64,000 nucleotides of DNA, from positions 3,534,001 through 3,598,000 of the forward strand of contig JAJHTX010000002.1 in the NCBI GenBank assembly GCA_032164295.1, written 5' to 3'. The translations under genes were made by a program, and so were the position numbers. This stretch comes from Inonotus obliquus. Its lineage: Eukaryota > Basidiomycota > Agaricomycetes > Hymenochaetales > Hymenochaetaceae. The notes under the pieces were generated by a model. The model was not told where the DNA came from, made no database searches, and was given only the letters and a program-made list of their open reading frames with translations. Position 1 is the first letter of the stretch. The number at the start of each line of letters is the position of its first letter. Positions 11,723 to 22,651 of this stretch are shown here, one piece after another.

Positions 11723-14700
11723 ATGGTTTCGGGCGATAGTGATACGTATGTGCTCACACTAACGTTATAAAGCAGGCTAACTGAGGTTAAAACAGGGAAT
11801 TTTCAAGTAGAAAGCGGAAGAACATTGAGACTGATAGCTACGAGGGCGATGCTGACAGTCATCAAAGCGGCGCTTCTTTTCCGGAGGGTCCAACCATAAA
11901 ACGAGTAGGTGGAGGACAGAAAACAGTTACTGCTGGTTCGACCACTCAGTACCCTGATATGGACGATACTTCGGACGACCGCGATGTTCCCTCACGGATG
12001 GACGATGATGTAGATCCCAGCGCAAAGCAACACCTATTCGATTCCTTCCCTCTACCCCAAAAGAAATTGCCATTATCCTTCAAAGCATTCAGAAGTTTTT
12101 ATGCAGACGAGGGACTCTGGACCGCTGATGGCCGAGACAGGAACGAAACCGAGCGGATCATGGGTAGACACACTCTAAATTGTTGTATTCGGGACATACT
12201 TGCAGAGTGTAAAAAAGTATCATGGGAGGTGCCGGACCAGGGAAGGATCGAAGCCCAAGTCAATAACCTAAACGTCCAGAAAGCTGAAGGCCTGGCCACA
12301 ACAGTGGCAGGTGTTCTGATGGACAGTCCCAAGGACCCGGAGGATCTTGCGCTTAAACTACAACGGCTACTTCGCGCTCGTAAGTCAAGGTTATATCGAC
12401 TCGAGATTCATTCTGGCCTACTCTCACTCTCACTATCAGTCTCCTCTTTGTCACATGTCTCTTCTCCCCCCCGTCAACCCTTACGGGATGGAGGACTCTA
12501 CGATCAGGAACAAGAGAACGGTATGTGCAGCAAATGACGCAGTATGATCAAACTCACTCGTTTCAAGCAACTGTTGAGGCATGGAGTGCTCCATATCAAG
12601 GATCGATGCATGACGCGCTTTGGCATCACATTAAAGGACTCCATGAGAAGCCCGACGGATACGCTAATACGTGTGCCATAATCCAATCCTCCGGGTCCGG
12701 CAAATCTCGTACTGTGGACCAACTTGGTGTGGAACGCATTGTCATTCCTATTTGCTTGAGAGATCCCTCGACAAATGGCACGCATTTCCTCTGAATTAAT
12801 CTGAATAGAACGATCATGTCTTATTACAGGATTTCCGCCTTCGGATCCACTGGTTCGGTCTTACCTCCTGGAGTCAATGCGCTTGAAGGGTAGGAGCACG
12901 TCCGATGAAGTTGACGAAGCATATGCGCAGCGCCGTTTGGATGCATTCTTTGTAGCACTCTTTGAAATGACGTTAACAAAATTGAAGACCTTGAGCTCTG
13001 ATGGCGAGGGCCAATACAAAATGTTGGCCGGTACTTTTCGAAAAGCCATGACGGAAGGGCAACAGTTTAGTTCTCCAAACCAGTTCCGCACCGATTTCTA
13101 TAGAGAGGTAGTCAATTTGGCCACGATCCTGGCAGATTCTGCCACGGTACGTTGCATGTACTAATGATTGTGAGCGCAACTGAAGGCAATTCGAAGTGTA
13201 AAAATCAAGGCCTCATCGGAGATGTGCAAATCGCACTTAAAAAACTTTCGGCCCATGTTTTCAGGCTGGAGAAGAAGCGACCAGGTGGCTGACCCTTCAT
13301 CAACCATTACTCTCTTTCTTCGCTAATGTCAATCATTATTCAGGCAACCCACGCATCATCGTTGCCTTTGATGAATCCAGTGTCTTGACTGAATTTCCGA
13401 ATCCGCTCGATAAGCGGATAACACCGGTGCTTGACATACTTCGCAGTCGGTTATCATTGCTGATAAATCAAACCTCTTTGTTCACGCTGTTCTTATCCAC
13501 AATGGGGCAAACCGCCACGTTCCAATCACCTCAAGGATTACCAAACAACTCAACGAGGATAATACAGCGTGTTGTGAAGCTTCATCCGGCATTTACTGGT
13601 TGCATTCTCGATGCGTTTGCTTTGACGCCACCGGAAAACATAGACACTGCTGCTACGGAACGGTACATGATGCACCTGGGCCGTCCTTTGTGCGTTCTGA
13701 ATTTTCTGTTTGATTGTTTTTCATCTGATGGCTTGTATAGATGGGCTACCAGGCTCCAATTCAAAGCTCGCCAACCTTCGTTCAGTCCAGAGCAGTCTAG
13801 TACGGGCTCGGGAACATCTCAGGTTACTGAAAAACGTGACAGTAATACCTTCGTTCGAAAATTCGCTATGCACTTTGTCGTTGGGAAACTACTCAACATG
13901 TCAGGAGGCGAACTTGAGAAATGGAACGTCACAGACATTCATGGGCTTGCCTGTCTGGCACAACGCCTGCCGATCGAGTTTCTCTCTACAGCATATGTAT
14001 CACAGAAGACTCTGGTGGAAGATCATATGCGCATTTGTCTGCGAGTGGACCCAGAGGAACAGACAATGATCACCTCGTCCAGTTCAGAACCGATTCTTGC
14101 CGAAGCTGCTTTTGTGGCCATGCAGAGGGGAAAGTTGGGAAACTTGAATGTTTTACGTTCTCTGGAGAACGCTTTCAAAAGTTTATCGGTTCTCCAAGGG
14201 GATCGGGGAGAACTCGTTGGGAATCTTCTCTTACTTTTGGCAAGAGACGATGCCGTCGCCAAACAGAACGGACCCGAAATGTGTGATTCGATGTCGCTAC
14301 GCTCTACGAATGAAGGAGAGGCGGAGCTGGCTGAATGGGACCGAGTCGTCAAGGTCCCCGATTTTATCAGGTCGCTATTCGTCGAAGATCGTATCAAGCC
14401 AAATGTATTGGAGGCTCTTGACAACCATTTTGGCGATACGTATATTCATTTCAATCATTTCCTCAAGGCGTACGATAAGGAGATCGCTGCGCCCAACTTC
14501 CTTCTGGGATTTCTCGCTCGCGGAGCTGGCTTGTCATGCGCCAACAACCAACCAGGTGTGGACAGTGTCATACCATGTCTGAAGGGTAAGGAGATGAAGA
14601 AGGAGTCTATTCGCCAGATCCTTGCCCAGTTCAAGGACAGGCAGACTGATCGAAAGAGTGAAAATGTCACAGGTTTCGACTAGATGGATCCTGTTTCCCT

Positions 14701-15070
14701 AGGAATTGCCGCCGAGCCCAACGCACCCGTCATTCGAATTTTCTTCGAATTAGGCTGCAGTTCTGAGTTATTATTCTCTAGGGTGAAGAAGGAACGACCG
14801 AGCGAAGGTAGTTATTTTCCTGCTATCGACTTCTATTGCGCCGGCATTTCTCCCGTCTACCTGAAGCCGATCGCTAAGCGGCAGGCGGACGATGCGTGGG
14901 CAGTAGGGAAATGGAAAGGATTGCTTGATTCTAAGCGTGATTGGGATGAGCTTTACAAACCCCCTGTCCCATCTTCCAACCCGGAACTTGATGGATATCT
15001 GAAGAAGATGACGCCAGGCGTGGCGAAGGATAAGGAATTCTGGAGCTTCTTTCCGAAAGTGATCAGTTAG
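11723..15070 (+). pseudogene. P-loop protein, copy 2, with premature stop
   Basis: The exon structure matches copy 1: 11723-11745, 11796-12379, 12508-12777, 12830-13146, 13197-13284, 13344-13689 and 13741 onward. All junctions are in phase, but TAG at 14681-14683 replaces the GAG found in copy 1 (and in copies 3-4). The frame would give 856 residues and lose the last ~128, whose coding sequence continues intact to 15070. Walker A and Walker B regions are upstream of the stop and unchanged, so a truncated product is possible. Intron 3 has a GC donor (12778), like copy 1. In this copy the last intron (13690-13740, 51 bases) contains TCA where copy 1 has TAA, so its retention would keep the frame open. 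Confidence 0.75.
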
Positions 15071-15592
15071 GAGATAGCCAATTCCTGTATTTTTAGGTGG
15101 ATGCTTGGTTTATGAATATGCATTCCCATCCTTTCGTCAACATATCCGTTTCGCTGGTGTTGCCAGTAAGAATTTGAAATCTCAGTTTCTCTTCGTCCTT
15201 GGAGCTCACTCTTGGTCATCTTCCCTGTGCCATTTTCATCTGCCAGTGCGTCTGTGCGCAATTCCACACGCTTTCTCTCATCTCTCATCTCTCTTTCTGT
15301 GTTTCTTGAATCCCTTCACTCGATGCCGGAATTTTTACCTAGGTTGGCATGATTTGAAGTGGACGAGGAAGTATTACTCGTCTCTCTTTGTTACTCTGTT
15401 ACACACTCGTTCTTTACACTCGTTCTTTTGTGTTTATTTTCGACATTCTTTCAACGTCTTGCCAGTGAAGCATCCATCCGTTCGTTTCTCTCCACTTCTC
15501 CATTTCTCGATCTGTCTGTTCTATACCCTCTGGTCACTTTTACTAGGGTGCTCCAGTGTCAATTGAGAGACCCGCATATAGTCACTACTAAA

Positions 15593-17054
15593 ATGACCCG
15601 CTGTAGCACACTCTCGAACTCGTCTAGTGCTCTTGCTAAGGGTCTTCTACTCGTTCTCTGTCTCGTATCTCTGGTTTCAGCACTCGCCATCGACAAGAAT
15701 CAAGCTGCTTCTCAAAGGAATAGGAACTCCGAGACATACAGATTTCGCGTGGCACTGGCAACTCTAGTGAACGTGTCTCTGGTCACGGTGCTGTACCTGA
15801 ACGCGAGGTCATCAAGAGGGAGGATAATTCGCGTTTCACTTTCTACGATACTGGTTTAGGAGCGTGTGGAGGGTGGAATGGTCCGACTGATTTTGTATGT
15901 GTCCAATCTTTTGGTCTGTGTTGGTAGTTTGCTGGGAGCTGACTGGTGAACGTATCAGATTGTCGCCTTGAACGAAGCGGTAAATGCCTCATTTCCTTGA
16001 TTGCTTATATCCACTTGGGCCTGACGCTTACACTCGTAGCAATGGGATGGTAGTTCTCACTGCTGGGATTGGATCATAATTGAATATCAAAGCAAGACTA
16101 CGAAAGCGCAAATCGTAGACGAGGTTCTTCGTCTTCCATATCATCTCATCCTCAGTGTATTGACTTGGGGATTATTAGTGTCCTGGATGTCCTTGGGGAG
16201 GTCTCGATTTGTCACCTGGTCTTTTTAATTTCTTGGGAACTCTGGATTTGGGTGTTCTCGTTGGTTCTTGGCACTATGGCACAGAAGAGCCTCCTGCACC
16301 AGCACCAGCACCAGCACCAGCACCAACACCAGCACCGGCACCTCCTCCTCCTCCTCCTCCTCCTCCTCCTCCTCCTCCTCCTCCTCCTCCTCCTCCTCCT
16401 CCACCGTCGCCGCCATCGCCGGCCCCCACATCTGTGCCTGAGCCTCAACATCAAGATCAGCCTCAACCACAGCCTCAACCAAAGCAACAAGACCAACCTC
16501 AGATACCTCCATCACCAGTACCTACTCCAGACAGACCGACACAAACAAGCAGCACCTCGGTCAGTATTACATCTACGTCGTCGTCGATAACTTCCGCCAC
16601 TTCAACTCTCACTACTTCCATTACGATTTTGCAGACAAATACTCTTGGTCTTTTGGTTCCTCGACCGCCTTCGGGTGCTACTACCAATACCACCCAAGGA
16701 CCAGGGAGGTTTAACAATGCCGATACCAATACATTGGACGATGGCGAACCTCTTTACCAGTACGAAAACGATGGTGATGATGCAGTCGCCAAACCCAAGG
16801 GAAATAATTTGGAAAAATTCAATTTGGCGATGGTTAATTTGGCTTTATTACGTTCGGCTACGGCCAAACATAGATTTAACAACTTAGATATCAGTCGCCA
16901 TCTTCTCGTTCTTCTCGTTACTTCAAGAAAGTCAGGTTCGCCGTGTTCGCGACTTCACTGCTGGCTGGAGTTCTGCTTGTACTCTTGTACTTTATGTAAC
17001 TTTTCAATCCTTGAATGTTCACTGTCCTTCCTTACTGTCTTACGCTGCAATTAA
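15593..17054 (+). pseudogene. Secreted double-psi beta-barrel protein, copy 2, frameshifted
   Basis: Same gene layout as copy 1: exons 15593-15894, 15959-15979, 16040-16123 and 16179-17054. One base is missing at about 15741: copies 1 and 3 read cataccagattt or cataccatattt, here catacagattt. The frame shifts right after the pro-region start and ends at 15859, before the barrel domain. The signal peptide and all downstream exons remain well preserved, so the lesion is recent, or a sequencing error. The 3' end shares with copy 3 an 8-base deletion (GGTGGTAG) that removes the usual stop. Confidence 0.75.
16341..16406 (+). repeat. Pure (CCT)20 polyproline tract, secreted copy 2
   Basis: Twenty consecutive CCT codons followed by CCA CCG, after a Pro-Ala repeat. 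Length differs from copy 1 (16 mixed codons) and copies 3 and 4 (26 CCT plus CCG). Confidence 0.9.
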
Positions 17055-17188
17055 TACTCGTTCGCTCTTCTGTGGCTGTGCATGCTGATTCATTGCTCTG
17101 GGCACGTGCCAATAGCTTGCTTCGTGGCTGCCGCTGACGGTTGTTTGTTTCAAACTGCCACCTATTAGTCACTCTACTACTTATAGCG

Positions 17189-20100
17189 ATGGTTTCGGAC
17201 GATAGTGATACGTATGTGCTCACACTAACGTTATAAAGCAGGCTAACCGAGGTAAAAATAGGGAATTTCCAAGTAGAAAGCGGAAGAACATTGAGACTGA
17301 TAGCTACGAGGGCGATGCCGACAGTCGTCAAAGCGGCACTTCTTTTCCGGAGGGTCCAGCCATAAAACGAGTAGGTGGAGGACGGAAAACAGTTACTGCT
17401 GGTTCGACCACTCAGTACCCTGACATGGACGATACTTCGGACGACCGCGATGTTCCCTCACGGATGGATGATGATATAGATTCCAGCGCAAAGCAACGCC
17501 TATTCGATTCCTTCCCTCTACCCCCAAAGAAATTGCCATTATCCTTCAAAGCATTCAGAAGTTTTTATGCAGACGAGGGACTCTGGACCGCTGATGGCCG
17601 AGACAGGAACGAAACCGAGCGGATCATGGGTAGACAAACTCTAAATAATTCTATTCGGGACATACTTGCAGAGTGTAAAAAAGTATCATGGGAGGTGCCG
17701 GACCAGGGAAGGATCGAAGCCCAAGTCAATAACCTAAACGTCCAGAAAGCTGAAGGCCTGGCCACAACAGTGGCAGGTGTTCTGATGGACAGTCCCAAGG
17801 ACCCGGAGGATCTTGCGTATAAACTACAACGGCTACTTCGCGCTCGTAAGTCAAGATTATATCGACTCGAGATTCATTCTGGCCTACTCTCACTCTCACT
17901 ATCAGTCTCCTCTTTGTCACATGTCTCTTCTCCCCCCCGTCAATCCTTACGGGTTGCAGGACTCTACGATGAGGAACAGAAGAACGGTATGTGCAGCAAA
18001 TGATTCACTATGATCAAACTCACCCCCTTCAAGCAACTGTTGAGGCATGGAGTGCTCCATATCAAGGATCGATGCATGACGCGCTTTGGCATCACATTAA
18101 AGGACTCCATGAGAAGCCCGACGGATACGCTAATATGTGTGCCATAATACAATCCTCCGGGTCCGGCAAATCTCGTACTGTGGACCAACTTAGTGTGGAA
18201 CGAATTGTCATTCCTATTTGCTTGAGAGATCCCTCGACAAATGGTACGCATTTCCTCTGAATGAATCCGAATAGAACGATCACGTCTTTCTACAGGATTT
18301 CCGCCTTCGGATACTCTCGTTCGATCTTATCTCCTGGACTCAATGCGCTTGAAGGTTAGGAGCACGTCCGATGAAGTTGACGAAGCATATGCGCAGCGCC
18401 GTTTGGATGCATTCTTTGTAGCACTCTTTCAAAAGACGTTAACAAAACTGGAGACCTTGAGCTCTGATGGCGAGGGCCAATACAAAATGTTGGCCGGTGC
18501 TTTTCGAAAAGCCATGACGGAAGGGCAACAGTTTAGTTCTCCAAACCAGTTCCGCGACAATTTCTATAGGGAGGTAGTCAATTCGGCCAAGATCCTAGCA
18601 GATTCTGCCACGGTACGTTGGATGTACTAATGATTGTAAGCGCAACTGAAGGCAATTCGAAGTGTAAAAATCAAGGCCTCATCGGAGATGTGCAAATCGC
18701 ACTTAAAAAACTTTCGGACTATGTTTCCGAGGGAGAGAAGCGACTAGGTGACTGATCCTTCCTCATCCATTACTCCCTCACTTCGCTAATGTCAATCATT
18801 ATTCAGGCAACCCACGCGTCATCGTTGCCTTTGATGAATCCGGTGTCTTGACTGAATTCCCGGATCCGCGGATACCACCGGTGCTTGGCGTACTTCGCAA
18901 TCGGTTATCATTGCTAATAAGGCAAATCTCTTTGTTCACGCTGTTCTTATCCACAACGGGGCAAATCGCCGCGTTCCTATCACCTGAAGGATTACCAAAC
19001 AACTCAACGAGGATAATACAGCGCGTTGCGAAGCTTCATCCGGCATTTACTGGTTGCATTTTCGATGCGTTTGCTTTGGAGCCACCGGACAACATAGCTT
19101 CCGCTGCTACGGAATGGTACATGATGCATCTGGGCCGTCCTTTGTGCGTTCTGAATTTTCTGTTTGATTTTTTTAATCTGATGGCTTGTATAGGTGGGCT
19201 ACCAGGCTCCAATTGAAAGCTTGCCAACCTACGTTCAGTCCAAAGCAGTCTAGTTCGGGCCCGTTAACATCTCAGGTTACTGAACACCCCGACAACGTTC
19301 GAAAATTCGCTATGCACTTTGTCGTTGGGAAACTACTCAACATGTCAGGAGGCGAACTTGAGAAATGGAACGTCACAGACATTCATGGGCTTGCCTGTCT
19401 GGCACAACGCCTGCCGATCGAGTTTCTCTCTACAGCATATGTATCACAGAAGACTCTGGTGGAAGATCATATGCGCATTTGTCTGCGAGTGGACCCAGAG
19501 GAACAGACAATGATTACCTCGTCCACTTCAGAACCGATTCTTGCCGAAGCTGCTTTTGTGGCCATGCAGAGGGGAAAGTCGGGGAACTCAGGGAAGTTGG
19601 ATGTTTTACGTTCGCTGGAGATCGCTTTCAAAGGATTTTCGGTTGACAAAGGGAATCGGGGAGAACTCATTGGGAATCTTCTCCTACTATTGGCCAGAGA
19701 CGATGCCGTCGCCAAACAGAACGGACCCGGAATGTGTAGCTCGATGTCGCTACGCCCTTCGAATGAAGAAGGAGAGGCGGAGCTAACTGAATGGAACCGA
19801 GTCATCAAGGTCCCCGATTTTATCAGGTCGCTATTCGTCGAAGATCGTATCAAGCCAAACGTACTGGAGGCTCTTGACAACCATTTTGGCGATACGTATA
19901 TTCATTTCAATCATTTCCTCAAGGCGTACGATAAGGAGATCGCTGCGCCCAACTTCCTCTTGGGATTGCTCGCTCGCGGAGCTGGCTTGTCATGCGCCAA
20001 CAACCAACCAGGTGTGGACAGTGTCATACCATGTCTGAAGGGTAAGGAGATGAAGAAGGAGTCTATTCGCCAGATCCTTGCCCAGTTCAAGGACAGGCAG

Positions 20101-20526
20101 ACTGATCGAAAGAGTGAAAATGTCACAGGTTTCAACGAGATGGATCCTGTTTCCCTAGGAATTGCCGCCGAGCCCAACGCACCCGTCATTCGAATTTTCT
20201 TCGAATTAGGCTGCAGTTCTGAGTTATTATTCTCTAGGGTGAAGAAGGAACGACCGAGCGAAGGTAGTTATTTTCCTGCTATCGACTTCTATTGCGCCGG
20301 CATTTCTCCCGTCTACCTGAAGCCGATCGCTAAGCGGCAGGCGGACGATGCGTGGGCAGTAGGGAAATGGAAAGGATTGCTTGATTCTAAGCGTGATTGG
20401 GATGAGCTTTACAAACCCCCTGTCCCATCTTCCAACCCGGAACTTGATGGATATCTGAAGAAGATGACGCCAGGCGTGGCGAAGGATAAGGAATTCTGGA
20501 GCTTCTTTCCGAAAGTGATCAGTTAG
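17189..20526 (+). CDS. Crinkler/RHS-like P-loop protein, copy 3 (intact)
   Basis: Seven exons: 17189-17211, 17262-17845, 17974-18243, 18296-18612, 18663-18747, 18807-19143 and 19194-20526, giving 982 residues with no lesion. The N-terminus MVSDDSDTEFPSRKRKN carries the acidic start plus basic patch. Walker A QSSGSGKSR and Walker B VIVAFDES are as in copy 1. Intron 3 has a regular GT donor (GTACGC at 18244), unlike copies 1 and 2. Exon 5 is one codon shorter than in copies 1 and 2, and the region around 18720-18930 is noticeably diverged from them, with a cluster of substitutions and a shortened loop after TEFPDP. Its partner is the secreted gene 525 bases downstream on the same strand. An NTPase is inferred from the motifs; the role is unknown. 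Confidence 0.78.
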
Positions 20527-21051
20527 GAGATAGCCAATTCCTGTGTTTTTAGGTGGATGCTTGGTGTTATGAATATGCATTCCCATCCTTTCGTCAACAT
20601 ATCCGTTTCGCTGGTGTTGCCAGTAAGAATTTGAAATCTCGGTTTCTCTTCGTCCTTGGAGCTCACTCTTGGTCATCTTCCCCTGTGCCATTTTCATCTG
20701 CCAGTGCGTCTGTGCGCAATTCCACACGCTTTCTCTCATCTCTCATCTCTCTTTCTGTGTTTCTTGAATCCCTTCACTCGATGCCGGAATTTTTACCTAG
20801 GTCTGGCATGATTTGAAGTGGACTCGGAAGTATTACTCGTCTCTCTTTGTTACTCTGTTACACACTCGTTCTTTACACTCGTTCTTTTGTGTTTATTTTC
20901 GACATTCTTTCAACGTCTTGCCAGTGAAGCATCCATCCGTTCGTTTCTCTCCACTTCTCCATTTCTCGATCTGTCTGTTCTATACCCTCTGGTCACTTTT
21001 ACTAGGGTGCTCCAGTGTCAATTGAGAGACCCGCATATAGTCACTACTAAA

Positions 21052-22517
21052 ATGACCCGCTGTAGCACACTCTCGAACTCGTCTAGTGTTCTTGCTAAGG
21101 GTCTTCTACTCGTTCTTTGTCTCGTATCTCTAGTCTCAGCACTCGCCATCGACAAGCATCAAATTGCTTCTCAAAGGAATAGGAACTCCGAGACATACCA
21201 TATTTCGCATGGCACTGGCAACTATAGTGAACTTGTCTCTGGTCACGGTGCTGTACCTGAACGCGAGGTCATCAAGAGGGAGGATAATTCGCGTTTCACT
21301 TTCTACGATACTGGTTTAGGAGCGTGTGGAGGGTGGAATGGTCCGACTGATTTTGTATGTGTCCAATCTTTTGGTCTGTGTTGGTAGTTTGCTGGGAGCT
21401 GACTGGTGAACGTATCAGATTGTCGCCTTGAACGAAGCGGTAAATGCCTCATTTCCTTGATTGCTTATATCCACTTGGGCCTGACGCTTACACTCGTAGC
21501 AATGGGATGGTAGTTCTCACTGCTGGGATTGGATCATAATTGAATATCAAAGCAAGACTACGAAAGCGCAAATCGTAGACGAGGTTCTTCGTCTTCCATA
21601 TCATCTCATCCTCAGTGTATTGACTTGGGGATTATTAGTGTCCTGGATGTCCTTGGGGAGGTCTCGATTTGTCACCTGGTCTTTTTAATTTCTTGGGAAC
21701 TCTGGATTTGGGTGTAATCTATGGTACTTGGTGCTATGTCACCGAAGAGCCTCCTGCACCAGCACCAGCACCAGCACCAGCACCGGCACCTCCTCCTCCT
21801 CCTCCTCCTCCTCCTCCTCCTCCTCCTCCTCCTCCTCCTCCTCCTCCTCCTCCTCCTCCTCCTCCTCCGTCGCCGCCATCGCCGGCCCCCACATCTGTGC
21901 CTGAGCCTCAACATCAAGATCAGCCTCAACCACAGCCTCAACCAAAGCAACAAGACCAACCTCAGATACCTCCATCACCAGTACCTACTCCAGACAGACC
22001 GACACAAACAAGCAGCACCTCGGTCAGTATTACATCTACGTCGTCGTCGATAACTTCCGCCACTTCAACTCTCACTACTTCCATTACGATTTTGCAGACA
22101 AATACTCTTGGTCTTTTGGTTCCTCGACCGCCTTCGGGTGCTACTACCAATACCACCCAAGGACCAGGGAGGTTTAACAATGCCGATACCAATACATTGG
22201 ACGATGGCGAACCTCTTTACCAGTACGAAAACGATGGTGATGATGCAGTCGCCAAACCCAAGGGAAATAATTTGGAAAAATTCAATTTGGCGATGGTTAA
22301 TTTGGCTTTATTACGTTCGGCTACGGCCAAACATAGATTTAACAACTTAGATATCAGTCGCCATCTTCTCGTTCTTCTCGTTACTTCAAGAAAGTCAGGT
22401 TCGCCGTGTTCGCGACTTCACTGCTGGCTGGAGTTCTGCTTGTACTCTTGTACTTTATGTAACTTTTCAATCCTTGAATGTTCACTGTCCTTCCTTACTG
22501 TCTTACGCTGCAATTAA
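21052..22517 (+). CDS. Secreted double-psi beta-barrel protein, copy 3 (open, extended C-terminus)
   Basis: Exons 21052-21354, 21419-21439, 21500-21583 and 21639-22517, giving 428 residues. Signal peptide, dibasic IKR/ED site and barrel motifs (TFYDTGLGACGGWNGP, AQIVDECPGCPW) are present. In exon 3, CGEW of copy 1 has become CWDW. Exon 4 reads DLGVIYGTWCYVTEEPP, whereas copies 1 and 2 have DLGVLVGSWHYGTEEPP. Polyproline is 27 residues. An 8-base deletion (GGTGGTAG) near the normal stop lets translation run about 50 residues into what is 3' UTR in copy 1, adding a hydrophobic, Cys-rich tail. The tail is probably accidental, but the rest of the protein is intact. Confidence 0.75.
21789..21869 (+). 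repeat. Pure (CCT)26 polyproline tract, secreted copy 3
   Basis: Twenty-six CCT codons and one CCG. The uninterrupted trinucleotide run is prone to slippage and is a plausible site of unequal exchange between units. Confidence 0.9.
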
Positions 22518-22651
22518 TACTCGTTCGCTCTTCTGTGGCTGTGCATGCTGATTCATTGCTCTGGGCACGTGCCAATAGCTTGCTTCGTGGCTGCCGCTGA
22601 CGGTTGTTTGTTTCAAACTGCCACCTATTAGTCACTCTACTACTTATAGCG

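Larger units (their letters stand above)
11608..17060. repeat. Tandem module unit 2
   Basis: Second ~5.45-kb copy of the module, starting at ttcgctcttctg. Both of its genes carry a disabling mutation: a nonsense codon in the P-loop gene and a one-base deletion in the secreted gene. Confidence 0.88.
17061..22523. repeat. Tandem module unit 3 (5463 bases)
   Basis: Third copy. From the polyproline tract region of the preceding secreted gene onward, it is repeated at an offset of 5463 by unit 4. All predicted peptides of the P-loop gene and of the flanking region are residue-identical between units 3 and 4. Confidence 0.9.

Noticed and set aside
16212..16515. Antisense open frames coding poly-Glu, poly-Arg or Trp/Arg-rich proteins
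   Set aside because: They are the reverse strand of the (CCT)n polyproline tract; composition is forced by the repeat and no start context or splice logic supports them.
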